Shown piece by piece: positions 54,440 through 64,000 of a stretch of DNA of 64,000 bases. Positions within the stretch are counted from its first letter, which is position 1. Every line of letters starts with the position of its first letter. The translations under genes and the position numbers were made by a program. Below the pieces are notes generated by a model, which did not search any database, was not told where the DNA came from, and saw nothing but the letters and a program-made list of their open reading frames with translations. Source of the stretch: Rhodopirellula sp. (GTDB lineage: Bacteria; Planctomycetota; Planctomycetia; Pirellulales; Pirellulaceae); assembly GCA_002690925.1 (NCBI GenBank), contig NZGD01000035.1:1-64000 (forward strand), written 5' to 3'.

Positions 54440-55252
54440 ATGCTGATTAACCGAATTTTGCTACTAGTTACTTGCTGTTTTTTCACATTTGAAACCGCCC
54501 GCGCACAATCGGTCGAAGTTCCGCAGGATCCCACTAAGTTTCATCTTTTTCTGCTGGCTGGCCAATCAAACATGGCAGGGCGAGGAAAAGTTTCCGAAAG
54601 CGATCGAAAGGTGGATCCCCATGTGCTGACACTCAACAAAAAGGGACAGTGGGTCGCTGCCATTGATCCAATTCATTTTGATAAACCTGGCATTGCAGGC
54701 GTCGGGCTCGGCAAAACCTTCGCCAAAACCTATGCAGCTTCTCACCCCAGAATCACTGTAGGTCTAATTCCATGTGCAGTCGGTGGGTCTCCCATTTCGT
54801 CATGGGAACCGGGGGGTTACCACTCTTCAACCAAAACGCATCCTTACGATACCGCCATTGCGAGAACACAACTTGCTATGAAGCAAGGTACTCTTAAGGG
54901 AGTTCTATGGCATCAAGGCGAATCAGATTGCAAGGCTGAATTGTCGGTTGTGTACAAGAAGAAGCTTCATCGCCTAATCGAACGATTCCGCACGAATTTT
55001 AACGACGAAAAACTACCATTCATTGCAGGCCAAATGGGGCAATTCGAAGAAAGGCCATGGAACACAGACAAGAAACGCGTCAACTCGATTCACCAAACAC
55101 TGCCGTCGCAGGTCAGCCTTACCGGGTTCGTAAAGTCGGACGGGCTAACACACAAGGGCGATAAGATTCACTTCAACAGCGAGTCCTATCGAGAGTTGGG
55201 GCGGAGATATCACGCCACCTTTGAGGCTGTCGGTGCAACGGTCCGGAACTGA
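54440..55252 (+). CDS. Secreted sialate O-acetylesterase (SASA/DUF303)-type hydrolase
   Basis: About 270 residues from the ATG at 54440 (MLINRILLLVTCCFF, a signal peptide); upstream ATGs at 54311 and 54377 lie in the region overlapping the peroxidase start. The SGNH-type catalytic Ser is in LLAGQSNMAGRG, LWHQGESD is the family block with conserved Gln/Gly/Glu, and DKIHFNSESY supplies the Asp-x-x-His pair. Members remove acetyl groups from sugars such as sialic acid or xylan; planctomycetes have many. The gene converges with the next one, 18 bases apart. Confidence 0.88.
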   Translation: MLINRILLLVTCCFFTFETARAQSVEVPQDPTKFHLFLLAGQSNMAGRGKVSESDRKVDPHVLTLNKKGQWVAAIDPIHFDKPGIAGVGLGKTFAKTYAASHPRITVGLIPCAVGGSPISSWEPGGYHSSTKTHPYDTAIARTQLAMKQGTLKGVLWHQGESDCKAELSVVYKKKLHRLIERFRTNFNDEKLPFIAGQMGQFEERPWNTDKKRVNSIHQTLPSQVSLTGFVKSDGLTHKGDKIHFNSESYRELGRRYHATFEAVGATVRN

Positions 55253-55270
55253 ATCTTCAGCAGAAGAAAG

Positions 55271-56152
55271 CTACAGCAAAATTTCGAACAAGAACTTCAG
55301 CGTAACTGCATCATCAGTTCCGATCGTCACTGGCTGACCTACGTTCCGTTGAATCGTTGGCAGATCAGTGAAATAGGTCATGCCGATGGTTGCACCAACC
55401 TGAATTTCACGAAATTCGCGACGAGTCGTGAAGTTGGTTTCGATCGTGCTTATGTTCTTAGTCATTTCCTGATCTGCCACAGGCCCATTGAGTCCGGCCT
55501 CTGAACCATAACTGGCGTTCATATCATAGTATCCAAAAAGTAGATCTATGTTCGTGGCATGACCGCAGAAACAGCCATCCCAGCCAACGAATCCCTTTCC
55601 GCCACGCAAGTCGGAATCGAGCTTTTCTCTCAGCAAGTCAGCGCCACCTGCCGTTGAATTGAATGTCTGATCAAATCCGATGTAACTGAAGGCACATCCT
55701 GCCGATAAGCCACCAAATCGAGTGATCCATGTATCTCGCAGTAGCAAGTCAAAACCGTAGTTATCTACGTTGCTTCTAAGCCGGGTTGCTCCTGGCGGAA
55801 TTGCAGTGAGGGAACCATCGGACGGGTTGAGGAAGCTCAGGTTGCTGTCGCCACCGTTCGCTGTCGATTCGGCGGTTGCATAGAAAGCACGGCCCTCGAA
55901 GCTTGTGCGAGTTCCGAGAAAACGTCTGACCATCTTCAAGTCACCGTGGTAACCAAGAGCGTCCATGCTGTCGCTCAGTGCGGGAGCACCACCAGCATCT
56001 TCCCCAAGCGAATAGGCTGGCAGAAACGCACCCCACAAGCCTTGCCCGGTGGACAGTTCAAATGGGCTATTGGAAATCGTGCTCTGACCCCAAACCGTGC
56101 TGGTTCCGATCAGGCAGAAAACGAACGTAAGGCTGAAAGCTACTCGGCTCAT
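55271..56152 (-). CDS. Secreted beta-rich protein, probable outer-membrane barrel
   Basis: About 293 residues from the ATG at 56152, giving MSRVAFSLTFVFCLIGTSTVWGQ, a signal peptide; the frame continues upstream but without family support. The mature chain is rich in alternating aromatic/Gly strands (FLGTRTSFEGRAFYATAES; GGLSAGCAFSYIGFDQTF; ATNIDLLFGYYDMNASYG; REFREIQVGATIGMTYF), which suggests a barrel resembling planctomycete BBP7-type proteins. The end LKFLFEILL is hydrophobic but not aromatic-terminal. Family membership is inference. Confidence 0.6.
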   Translation of the reverse strand: MSRVAFSLTFVFCLIGTSTVWGQSTISNSPFELSTGQGLWGAFLPAYSLGEDAGGAPALSDSMDALGYHGDLKMVRRFLGTRTSFEGRAFYATAESTANGGDSNLSFLNPSDGSLTAIPPGATRLRSNVDNYGFDLLLRDTWITRFGGLSAGCAFSYIGFDQTFNSTAGGADLLREKLDSDLRGGKGFVGWDGCFCGHATNIDLLFGYYDMNASYGSEAGLNGPVADQEMTKNISTIETNFTTRREFREIQVGATIGMTYFTDLPTIQRNVGQPVTIGTDDAVTLKFLFEILL

Positions 56153-56478
56153 CCCGAAACACCACTGGTCTACAGACGCGAAACACAGTTTCTTTATCGT
56201 TCTACCTATCGTAGATTTTCCTACTAAATCAGAAGTGTTGCGTAAGAAATTGGAGAATCGCGGTGATACGGCGCACAATTGATGCCGCTTACGCAACACG
56301 AGCAAACCAGGCAAGATGGAGCGAATTGTACAGTCGAGACAAATAGGTGATTTTTTGGGCCAATTGTTCGTCCAAATTTCTAACTTTAGTAGGATTTCAC
56401 CTAAAGTTTCCACGTATACGCCAGCAATTATGCTGCAGCACCGATTTTGTTTCGTGCCACGATGCTGGTGGCCGCGGA
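56153..56478. other. Intergenic stretch with no supported gene
   Basis: 326 bases between the SRAP stop and the start of the barrel-like gene. In-frame codons run upstream of 56152 to 56413 but without a plausible signal peptide or motif, so I do not count them as coding. No RNA gene or terminator is visible. Confidence 0.4.
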
Positions 56479-57210
56479 TTAGTCGAACTGGATAACTTGC
56501 TGCCTCCCCGCAGCAGCATCAAAGGGCGAGACACACTTCTCCCCCTCGTTAAGAGGACTATTTACGTGTCGTGAAACGGCCATCAATTTCAGAAGATACT
56601 GCCCTGCAGGCCGCAGTAGCATTTTCAATTTGGAGACATCCTTGCACTGAGGGTTAAGCCACCTAGGACAATCACTTTCACTTAAAAAGGCGGGCATGCG
56701 CTGATGAACGTGAGCAGTCGTGGAATTGGCAGGCGTTGTAATGATGGTGCAAGAACGGAGCGCTTCCTCACCACCCAACTGCTGATTTTCTTCCCACAAG
56801 CCCGCCATGAACTTCACTTGCCGATCGACGGGCTCGATCAGGTAGGGTTGCTTACTTTGTCCGCCACCTGCGTTGGTCCATTCGTAATATCCATCCATTG
56901 GGATCACGCACCGTCGACTCGCTAATGCATGCATGAAGCTTGGCTTGGAGTCCAATGTCTCGCTGCGAGCATTGATCATTCTTGCACCGATGGCAACGTC
57001 TTTCGCCCAAGAGGGTATCAAACCCCACCGGTAATTAGCTGCCTTTAAATGGTCCCTATGCGAATCATGATGGACACATAAAACATTTTGTGTTGGTGCG
57101 ATGTTGAATCGAGCCGGTCCCACTGCAAATTCACTGCCCCGCTCCATATTTTCGAAGAAAAGCTGCCCCAAATCAATTACAGGGGCTCGCAGCGTAAACC
57201 GTCCACACAA
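56479..57210 (-). CDS. SOS-response-associated peptidase (SRAP/YedK/HMCES family)
   Basis: 243 residues starting MCGRF, so the catalytic Cys is residue 2 after Met removal. FNIAPTQ supplies the conserved Asn, MINARSETL and GYYEW the Glu of the active site, and AHVHQRMPAFL the catalytic His. YedK/HMCES covalently traps abasic sites in single-stranded DNA through Cys2. The length is normal. It is about 4.5 kb from the dnaE2 gene but on the opposite strand. No LexA-type box was searched or recognised. Confidence 0.93.
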   Translation of the reverse strand: MCGRFTLRAPVIDLGQLFFENMERGSEFAVGPARFNIAPTQNVLCVHHDSHRDHLKAANYRWGLIPSWAKDVAIGARMINARSETLDSKPSFMHALASRRCVIPMDGYYEWTNAGGGQSKQPYLIEPVDRQVKFMAGLWEENQQLGGEEALRSCTIITTPANSTTAHVHQRMPAFLSESDCPRWLNPQCKDVSKLKMLLRPAGQYLLKLMAVSRHVNSPLNEGEKCVSPFDAAAGRQQVIQFD

Positions 57211-57678
57211 AATAAAAACCTCCGAAATCTGACCACTTCAGACTGTCGCAATTTGCGTCACGCCGATGTGGCAGAATCATACACCCTTGCCAACCTAATT
57301 CCCAAATCCCGGCTTTCTGTGGCAAAGATATCAGTAACGAACATTGCTTCTGCTGCCACTAGGCAGGAGTCTGACGTCAAAGTACCGAAATGCCTGAAAG
57401 ATGAGCGAAAGATCGCCGAAAACAACGTAAATAGCGGAGCGGCACCGCCTCCAGTGCCGCCCCGCAGAAAGGTAATCAAGGCCTCCATGGGGAACAGAGG
57501 TCAAGTTCACCTAGTGTTCCTCGATGCAAAGCGAGTGCCAGTTACATTGATTTTGATGATCTTTGCCCGCCAAAGCATCCCCAATCGAACTCTATTTCCA
57601 TGTGGTGGTACGAAGCTCGTAGCACAGTGGTTAAGCTTGCATCCTTGGTTTTGCCCTTTGTCATGAAATGATTGAGCA
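57211..57678. other. Intergenic stretch with no supported gene
   Basis: 468 bases between divergent SRAP and TrkH. A perfect 7-bp hairpin (gcggcac / gtgccgc) lies at 57439-57460 around an 8-base loop, without a T run. Short frames here have no motifs. It should contain both promoters. Confidence 0.4.
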
Positions 57679-59298
57679 TTGAATTTCCCACTTCTCCTTC
57701 GCTTGTTGGGCACGATTTGCCTGTTGATTGGTGGGTCGATGCTCGCGAGTCTGCCATTCGCTGTCCCCCTCTTTGCGAATCGAACGGACTTGGAGTCTGC
57801 TACGTCATTTGAGACGCGAGGCGCGATCGCACTGATCGAGAGTTTCCTTATCTGCATGGTGACCGGAAGTGTGCTGCGCTGGATCGGAAGGCGACACCAC
57901 GGTGGGCCGTTCTATCAAAAAGAGGCCATGGCGATTGTGGGACTCAGTTGGGTGATGGCCACTGTCCTGGGTGCCCTTCCCTATTATCTCAGTGGGACAT
58001 GCACAAGTGTCGATCAACCCATCACGTTTATCGAAGCGATGTTTGAATCGCAGTCGGGTTTCAGCACCACAGGTGCAACAGTATTGACGGATGTGGAGTC
58101 AACGGCACTGGTTCCCAATTGCATTTTGTTTTGGCGTTCATGGACGCACTTCCTGGGTGGGTTGGGGATCGTCGTTTTGTTCGTTGCGATCCTCGGACAG
58201 GGCTCAGCTGGGAAGGCAATGATGCGCGCTGAAATGCCCGGCCCAACCAAGGACGGCAGCCTTCCACGCATGCAAAACACCGCGTTGGTGTTTGCCTCCA
58301 TCTACGCCACCTTCAACATTTTGCTGACGCTCATTTACAAGCTTGAGGGCATGACAATGTTCGATGCCCTGTGCCACGCGTTTGGAACAATGGCCACGGG
58401 AGGATTTAGCACTTACAACTCAAGCCTTGGACAATTCAATAGTCCTCTGATTGAGTACACCACGATCATATTCATGATTCTGGCGGGAACGAATTTCACC
58501 TTGCTTTATCTCGTCCTTCTCCGACGCGCAGGCAAAATCTTTCAAGATGTCGAATTCAGGACCTATTTGGGAATCATTCTAGTTGTAACCTCGGCTGTTA
58601 TTTTCTTCGGCATGCGAGCTCGTGACAGTGGCTTTGACTCCTTTGGTAACTCAGCACGTTACGGCCTATTCCAAGTGGTTTCGATACTCACGACAACCGG
58701 ATACGGAACCGCTGATTTCAATGGTTGGAACAACTTTGGTCGAGGTATTCTGCTGCTGCTCATGTTTGTCGGCGGATGCGCTGGCAGCACAGGTGGTGGA
58801 ATGAAGGTGATTCGGCATATTCTGTTTTATAAAATCCTGCGATTGGAAATAGAAAAGGCTCACCGCCCCAGAGTTGTGCGTTTGATCCGAATCAGTGGAT
58901 CATCGATCGATGACCCAGCATTGCCCCACAGTATTGTCGTCTACTTTGCAATGATATTGGCGATCTTCGTCTTCTCATGGCTACTACTGATAACGTTCGA
59001 ACCCAACGAAACATGGTCAGCAAGAGATTCGGTTCCAGTTGCCAATTCAGAGCTGGCCGAAACTGCAACGGAAACACAGCTGTTGAAGGAAAATGAAGAG
59101 CTGCTGGATGCCGCCAGTGCTGTCGCAGCCACCCTGAATAACATTGGCCCAGGCCTAGGTGTCGTTGGCCCAACCAATAATTACGCTCATTTCAGCCAAG
59201 GTGCAAAACTGCTGTTTGTGTGGCTGATGATGCTTGGCAGAGTGGAGATATTCAGCGTTTTGGTGTTATTTTTCCCCACCTTTTGGCGCCGCGTCTAA
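57679..59298 (+). CDS. trkH: TrkH-family potassium uptake protein
   Basis: 539 residues, membrane potassium channel subunit that works with cytoplasmic TrkA. The four P-loops carry the filter residues: [34 protein letters not shown] and [19 protein letters not shown]. About ten membrane helices are visible, as expected. A charged loop of about 35 residues ([13 protein letters not shown]...ENEELLDA) between the last two helices is longer than I expect. The start TTG at 57679 has no better upstream ATG in frame. No trkA gene is in the window. Confidence 0.93.
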   Translation: MNFPLLLRLLGTICLLIGGSMLASLPFAVPLFANRTDLESATSFETRGAIALIESFLICMVTGSVLRWIGRRHHGGPFYQKEAMAIVGLSWVMATVLGALPYYLSGTCTSVDQPITFIEAMFESQSGFSTTGATVLTDVESTALVPNCILFWRSWTHFLGGLGIVVLFVAILGQGSAGKAMMRAEMPGPTKDGSLPRMQNTALVFASIYATFNILLTLIYKLEGMTMFDALCHAFGTMATGGFSTYNSSLGQFNSPLIEYTTIIFMILAGTNFTLLYLVLLRRAGKIFQDVEFRTYLGIILVVTSAVIFFGMRARDSGFDSFGNSARYGLFQVVSILTTTGYGTADFNGWNNFGRGILLLLMFVGGCAGSTGGGMKVIRHILFYKILRLEIEKAHRPRVVRLIRISGSSIDDPALPHSIVVYFAMILAIFVFSWLLLITFEPNETWSARDSVPVANSELAETATETQLLKENEELLDAASAVAATLNNIGPGLGVVGPTNNYAHFSQGAKLLFVWLMMLGRVEIFSVLVLFFPTFWRRV

Positions 59299-59318
59299 TG
59301 AGGCGTCGAGCCTAGACG
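59292..59318 (+). terminator. Hairpin overlapping the trkH stop
   Basis: cgtcta at 59292-59297 pairs with tagacg at 59313-59318, and ggc/gcc extend the stem inward with a small bulge. There is no T run after it. It is positioned for termination after trkH but may be chance. Confidence 0.3.
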
Positions 59319-59529
59319 AATAGCGTGGGAAACGGGACGGTGTAGAATCTGACCAACAAACTGCGGAATTGTCACTTCCGTACGATGCTCGGTGGCTATT
59401 TTGGTTAGAACTCACTCGTGGCCGGCTTTCACTTGATTTACCTTTAATGCCCACTAACTTACCTGCGTGAACCAACTGCAGATACTTCCTGCCTTGGATC
59501 ATCAGCAATCGAATCCAGGCACGATACAA

Positions 59530-61029
59530 ATGCGTCATCCTGCATTAATCTTCATCGCCCTTCTCTTTTCTATCTTGAGCACACCTGCACTCTCGCAAGT
59601 GATCAACCGCGGTAAACCAGCTCGAACCGGCATCGTGATTCCGCTCCAAGAGGACATCAACCCTCTCAGCGGAGAATTGCTGAAGCAAAAATTTCAGCAG
59701 GCAATTGATGCCGGTGCTGATGTGATTGTGCTCGACATCAACAGCCCGGGTGGCTTCACGTATGTGACATTCGAATTGATGGACATGGTGCTGGATGCCA
59801 AGCAGGTTGAAACTGTTGCCTTTATTGAAAAAGACGCCATCAGTGGTGCCGCTCTTCTCTCCCTCGCCTGTGATCGAATCATCATGCTACCAACTGCACG
59901 AATCGGTGATGCTGGCGAGATCGTTATGGGGGAAGATGGAAGATTTCGTTACACGGAAGCAAAGAGCCGAAGTGTACTAGCACAAAAAGTACGTGACACT
60001 GCAGAAGCAAGAGGGAGACCAATCGCGTTAGCCGAAAAAATGGTTGACAAGGATCTCGTTGTTTTCGCTGCAACCAACAAGAAAACGGGTGAAAAAAAAT
60101 ACATCTCGAACAAAGAATGGGACTCATTCGACGATCAAGAAGCATGGGAAAAAGGCGTTCCAGTGCGGGAAGCCGGGAAGGAAATGTTTTTTACGGTCAA
60201 CGGCAAGCGTGCGGTCGAACTAGGATTCGCTGACGAAGTGATTGGAAATCGTGACGAGCTTGCCGCGGCACTCAATGTTCGTGAACCAATGCAGGAAATC
60301 AAACGCACGTGGAGTGACACCTTTGTATTCTTGTTGAATACCGGATTTGCTACTTTTGTGCTCATCGCAATTGGACTCATCGCATTGGTGATTGAATTGA
60401 GCGCACCAGGTATCGGTGTGGGCGGCCTGACTTCCCTGCTTTGCTTCAGTCTTTTTTTCTGGAGTCGTTTTTTGGGTGGAACATCAGGATGGCTGGAAGT
60501 TCTGCTGTTCACTATGGGACTCATCTTCATCGCCATGGAGTTCTTTGTGATCCCTGGATTCGGCTTTGCAGGAATTGGTGGCATTCTGCTGGTACTTGTT
60601 TCACTCGTCATGGCTTCATCGCGGGGTTTTTTCCCAGAGACAAACGAAGAATTCAATGGCCTAGGCACTGATGTGCTCACAGTCATGAGCGCCTTTGCGT
60701 GCTTTCTTGTCTCGCTGTTTTTCCTCGCCCGCTACATCGGTGAAATTCCCGGTTTAAGTCGCCTCACGCTAAAACCGGGGGTCGCTGCCCCAGCCGGAGC
60801 CGGCAACTCTCTGTTGTCTGGGAATCAAGCGGAACAGCTACCTGCGTGGCAGCTAGTCAATGTCGGAGATGTTGGAATAACAGCATCGCCACTACGCCCC
60901 AGTGGGAAAATTCAGATTAGAGATATGATGGTCGATGTGGTCACCGAGGGTGATTTCATTGATACCGACTGCGAGGTGTGCGTGGTCAATACGCAGGGGG
61001 CAAAAGTAACCGTCCGCAAACTGTCCTGA
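59530..61029 (+). CDS. NfeD-family membrane-bound ClpP-class serine protease
   Basis: About 499 residues from the ATG at 59530; a GTG at 59467 would lack a signal peptide. A signal peptide (to ...STPALS) is followed by a ClpP-like domain: DVIVLDINSPGG, VAFIEKDAISGAALLSLACDRIIMLPTARIGDAGEI with the candidate catalytic Ser in this block, and an insertion of Lys-rich sequence. Then four to five membrane helices (about 265-420) and a C-terminal NfeD OB-fold (VGDVGITASPLRPSGKIQIRDM). Such proteases act with stomatin-like partners, which are not seen nearby. Confidence 0.88.
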   Translation: MRHPALIFIALLFSILSTPALSQVINRGKPARTGIVIPLQEDINPLSGELLKQKFQQAIDAGADVIVLDINSPGGFTYVTFELMDMVLDAKQVETVAFIEKDAISGAALLSLACDRIIMLPTARIGDAGEIVMGEDGRFRYTEAKSRSVLAQKVRDTAEARGRPIALAEKMVDKDLVVFAATNKKTGEKKYISNKEWDSFDDQEAWEKGVPVREAGKEMFFTVNGKRAVELGFADEVIGNRDELAAALNVREPMQEIKRTWSDTFVFLLNTGFATFVLIAIGLIALVIELSAPGIGVGGLTSLLCFSLFFWSRFLGGTSGWLEVLLFTMGLIFIAMEFFVIPGFGFAGIGGILLVLVSLVMASSRGFFPETNEEFNGLGTDVLTVMSAFACFLVSLFFLARYIGEIPGLSRLTLKPGVAAPAGAGNSLLSGNQAEQLPAWQLVNVGDVGITASPLRPSGKIQIRDMMVDVVTEGDFIDTDCEVCVVNTQGAKVTVRKLS

Positions 61030-61071
61030 TTTCAACCTTGCAACACAACAAGCATCGTTCACCCGCAATCT

Positions 61072-61548
61072 TCAAGTGCAGCGTGCTCCACTTCGCCCGC
61101 TGACAGATGCCTTCTGGTTTTGTTCATCGATTTGGTCGTTCAAGGTGCACACGTCATAGACGATTCCGAAACCAAATAGCCCTGCTGTTAACAGATAGAG
61201 CAGGCCCATACCAATCTTTCCCAGATAAAAACGATGAACGCCAAATATCCCGAACAACACTAACAACACCCATGCAAGGCTGTAATCGAACCGGCCATTT
61301 TCGTATTCGCCATCTGCCTGATCAGCCATGCCAGCGACTAGAAATAAGTCAACAATCCAGCCCACCAGAAATAGACCACCGGTAAAAAACCAGATCATGC
61401 CTGTCAACGGTTTCCCAAAATAGAAACGGTGCAGTCCACTGAAGCCGACGAGCCAGAAAAGATAGCCAATCAAACGCGGATGACTTGATACGACCGCTCG
61501 CTGAACTGCCTCGGCATGTTCCATGGGTGAATTGGATTTTGGTTTCAT
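61072..61548 (-). CDS. Double TM2-domain membrane protein
   Basis: About 158 residues from the ATG at 61548 (MKPKSNSPM). The TM2 domain appears twice: LVGFSGLHRFYFGKPLTGMIWFFTGGLFLVGWIVDLF and LFGIFGVHRFYLGKIGMGLLYLLTAGLFGFGIVYDV share the GxHRFYxGK turn between helices. Most TM2 proteins have a single copy, so this tandem makes four membrane helices. Function of the family is unknown. The frame upstream to 61626 looks less probable. Confidence 0.85.
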   Translation of the reverse strand: MKPKSNSPMEHAEAVQRAVVSSHPRLIGYLFWLVGFSGLHRFYFGKPLTGMIWFFTGGLFLVGWIVDLFLVAGMADQADGEYENGRFDYSLAWVLLVLFGIFGVHRFYLGKIGMGLLYLLTAGLFGFGIVYDVCTLNDQIDEQNQKASVSGRSGARCT

Positions 61549-61756
61549 AGTCAGCCTGCAGTCGACGCGATCATGCCGGAAAAGTGGGAAAAACAACTCG
61601 CTAAACAGCCCCGACAGCATGACCAATCCTCGGGCAGAAAATTAGCCTTCTGAGCAATTGGCAAAAAAACCCTGATTGCGAACGACACCTCCAGTCGATA
61701 AGGTGTACACAATTACACCTTTCCCGAGTTTCGCGCAGCCCTAGCACCAACCGCTT

Positions 61757-64000
61757 ATGCAGTACGTCGAATTGCATTGCAAAAGCAACTTCTCGTTTCT
61801 CACAGGTGCATCCCATCCAGATGAACTGGTTGAACGGGCATCAGAACTTGGCTACCAAGGCCTCGCCTTGACTGACGAATCATCCGTGGCTGGAGTGGTT
61901 CGTGGTCACGCAGCTGCAAAGGACTTGGACATGCAGTACATCGTTGGAGCAGAGGTACAGCTGACCGATGCTCCATCCATGGTGTTATGGCCAACGAACC
62001 GTGCTGCCTATGGCCAATTGTGTCGCCTCATCTCCAGAGGGCGAATGCGAGCTGAGAAAGGAATCTGCCAACTTAGCTGGCAGGATGTGGTCGAATTCAG
62101 CAGCGGTTTACTGGCAGGATTGCTACCACATGAAGCAGTGAATCAGCTGGAGCCTACGACATCCACACCCCTAAGTCGGTTTCTCAGAACCGAGTTCCGC
62201 GAAGTATTCAATGACAGTGGTTATCTGTTGTGTGAAGTCCATCGTGGCGTAGACGACCAGATGCATGTACAGCGTCTGCGAGAACTTTCGATTGGCAACG
62301 ACGTGCCGCTTGTCGTTGCTGGAGACGTTCACTATCACACAGCCGATCGCATGTTGATGCATGATTGCCTGTCTGCAATCCAGAATGGAACAAATATCGA
62401 ACAGGCTCAGAGAAAACGCTTCCGTAACAGTCAACGTCATCTCCGATCATTGACAGACATTGCGGACCTGTATCGAGATATTCCTGAAGCAATAGAGAGA
62501 ACGCTGGAGATCGCGGAGCGTTGTAAATTCAAACTATCCGAACTGCGTTATGAATACCCAGAGGAAATTGCTCCGCCGGGCATGTCACTGCTCGAACATC
62601 TGAAACGTCTGACATGGGAAGGCGCAAAAGCAAGATGGCCTGAAGGTGTTCCTGAAAAAGTAATTGATTTACTTCGACACGAAATGCAAATCATTCAGGA
62701 ACTTGGTTATGAGGCATATTTCCTGACAGTCTGGGACATGGTCCGTTTTGCTCGCCAACGCAACATCCTATGTCAGGGACGCGGTTCTGCTGCGAATTCT
62801 ACCGTCTGTTATTGTCTCGGTATTACAAATGTGGATCCCAGTCAATCAGACCTGCTTTTCGAGCGTTTCGTAAGCCGAGAGCGTGACGAGGCCCCAGATA
62901 TCGATGTTGACTTTGAACACCAACGACGTGAAGAAGTGTTGCAGTATCTTTATGGTAAATACGGTCGTGATCGTGCTGGATTAACAGCAACGGTCATTAC
63001 CTATCGCACCAAGAGTGCGATTCGGGATGTTGGCAAGGCACTGAGCATCTCTGCCGACACCATCGATTCCATAGCAAAGCTAAGTGGTAGTGGCGCCACC
63101 TTTGTGCAACGCTGCACCGAAGGTGGACTGGATCCGGAATCCGACTTGGGTCAGCGTTTCATCTATCTGGTCACAACACTGACGGGTTTTCCAAGACACT
63201 TGTCGCAGCATGTTGGTGGCATGGTGATGACAGCAGGTAGCCTTTGCGAATTGTGCCCTATCGAGAATGCGGCGATGGAAGATCGCACGATCATTCAGTG
63301 GAATAAAGATGACCTGGATGAACTTGGAATTCTCAAAGTCGATGTACTAGCACTTGGAATGTTATCAGCTTTACATCGATGCTTCGATCTTATCGCCAAG
63401 CATCATGATCGCAGGCTTACTCTTGGCACATTACCCCAAGATGACCAAGCAACTTACGACATGATTTGCAAAGCAGACACCATCGGTGTTTTCCAAATCG
63501 AAAGCCGAGCCCAAATGAGCATGTTGCCACGGCTTCAACCACGCTGCTATTACGATCTTGTGGTCGAAGTAGCGATTGTGCGTCCCGGTCCTATTCAGGG
63601 CAACATGGTGCATCCTTATTTAAAAGCCCGTGAAAACCCGCAAGCTGTGATTTATCCAAATGATGCCATACGCGGGGTACTGGAAAAGACACTCGGAGTG
63701 CCTATCTTTCAAGAACAAGCCATGCGATTGGCAGTTGTGGCAGCTGGCTTCACACCGGGTGAGGCAGATCAGCTGCGCAGAGCGATGGCAGCATGGCGGC
63801 GTCCGGGACTGATCGACAAGTTTCGAACCAAGCTTCTGGAAGGGATGCAGAAAAAAAACTTCACAGCTGCCTTTGCTGAACATGTATTCAATCAAATACG
63901 CGGTTTCGGAGAATATGGATTCCCGGAATCACATGCCGCCAGCTTCGCCCTGCTGGTCTATGCATCCTGCTACCTGAAATGTCATTACCCAGATGCTTTC
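61757..64000 (+). CDS. dnaE2: Error-prone DNA polymerase DnaE2 (ImuC), 3' part outside window
   Basis: An ATG at 61757 opens 748 codons that run to the right edge without a stop. The PHP domain starts [23 protein letters not shown], the DnaE2-type N-terminus, with [17 protein letters not shown] after it. The catalytic aspartates are D381 and D383 in [14 protein letters not shown], and later blocks agree with the DnaE2 family: [45 protein letters not shown] and [12 protein letters not shown]. DnaE2 does lesion bypass and induced mutagenesis with ImuA/ImuB, neither of which is visible here. Start is supported by family alignment, not by a clear ribosome binding site. Confidence 0.95.
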   Translation, partial: MQYVELHCKSNFSFLTGASHPDELVERASELGYQGLALTDESSVAGVVRGHAAAKDLDMQYIVGAEVQLTDAPSMVLWPTNRAAYGQLCRLISRGRMRAEKGICQLSWQDVVEFSSGLLAGLLPHEAVNQLEPTTSTPLSRFLRTEFREVFNDSGYLLCEVHRGVDDQMHVQRLRELSIGNDVPLVVAGDVHYHTADRMLMHDCLSAIQNGTNIEQAQRKRFRNSQRHLRSLTDIADLYRDIPEAIERTLEIAERCKFKLSELRYEYPEEIAPPGMSLLEHLKRLTWEGAKARWPEGVPEKVIDLLRHEMQIIQELGYEAYFLTVWDMVRFARQRNILCQGRGSAANSTVCYCLGITNVDPSQSDLLFERFVSRERDEAPDIDVDFEHQRREEVLQYLYGKYGRDRAGLTATVITYRTKSAIRDVGKALSISADTIDSIAKLSGSGATFVQRCTEGGLDPESDLGQRFIYLVTTLTGFPRHLSQHVGGMVMTAGSLCELCPIENAAMEDRTIIQWNKDDLDELGILKVDVLALGMLSALHRCFDLIAKHHDRRLTLGTLPQDDQATYDMICKADTIGVFQIESRAQMSMLPRLQPRCYYDLVVEVAIVRPGPIQGNMVHPYLKARENPQAVIYPNDAIRGVLEKTLGVPIFQEQAMRLAVVAAGFTPGEADQLRRAMAAWRRPGLIDKFRTKLLEGMQKKNFTAAFAEHVFNQIRGFGEYGFPESHAASFALLVYASCYLKCHYPDAF

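Noticed and set aside
57439-57460. 7-bp hairpin before trkH as a terminator
   Set aside because: It is not followed by a T run and lies in the middle of a divergent intergenic region.

Overview
The window reads as a chromosomal segment of a planctomycete, most likely a Pirellulaceae-type marine lineage. This placement is an inference from gene content. The signs are a long envelope operon of a kind I associate with planctomycetes (squalene-cyclase-like toroid, ExbB/ExbD, PQQ-like propeller, solute-binding protein), a Gln/Gly-rich multi-pass protein, a dissimilatory-type AGCS carrier with a secreted-like N-terminus, a di-haem peroxidase beside an orphan M41-like protease, and many Ser/Thr-rich secreted proteins. 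There is no sign of phage, IS elements, CRISPR or an obvious recent island. The window is mostly ordinary housekeeping DNA with a few unusual clusters.

Layout. 1-12.4 kb: an edge-truncated secreted protein; a minus-strand nitrogen-signalling group (glnD, glnB, a cobalamin adenosyltransferase and a possible small membrane ORF between them); then NUDIX, FMN reductase, nadD, priA, pdxH, yqgE and a cold-shock-like protein. 12.4-25.8 kb: one long minus-strand gene train that is the best candidate for an undescribed system. In transcription order it is an alpha/alpha-toroid secreted protein, a single-pass Pro-rich protein, ExbB, ExbD, an ExbD fused to a zinc ribbon, a 1119-residue membrane-anchored TPR/propeller protein, a family-5 solute-binding protein and a 676-residue secreted protein. 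26 kb: tRNA-Phe(GAA). 26.5-33 kb: AGCS amino-acid carrier, EboC-like phosphodiesterase, dusB and an ABC-F ATPase. 33-39.2 kb: odhA/sucA, a coiled-coil GQ-rich membrane protein, a DCC thiol oxidoreductase and purQ. 39.4-41.5 kb: an arrestin-fold membrane protein overlapping a small P-loop ATPase. 41.5-47.5 kb: VTT-family and PH-domain membrane proteins, a methyltransferase, a Tat-exported NHL propeller, an EamA permease and a PP2C phosphatase. 47.5-50.4 kb: comM flanked by sparsely coding DNA, with a decayed second comM tail downstream. 50.4-64 kb: tex, orphan M41-like peptidase, di-haem peroxidase, sialate O-acetylesterase-like hydrolase, outer-membrane-type protein, SRAP/YedK, TrkH, NfeD/ClpP-like protease, a double TM2 protein and the first 748 codons of an error-prone DnaE2 polymerase.

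How genes fit together. GlnD and GlnB form a cognate uridylyltransferase/PII pair, with the modified Tyr51 and both ACT domains present. The envelope operon has the parts of a proton-driven energy-transducing complex (ExbB/ExbD stator plus a TonB-shaped single-pass protein) joined to periplasmic binding and scaffold proteins, but no recognisable permease, TonB box receptor or Pal. SRAP and DnaE2 are both DNA-damage functions and lie within 5 kb of each other, though not in one operon. Several starts were chosen at an internal ATG rather than at an upstream TTG/GTG, as noted per gene.
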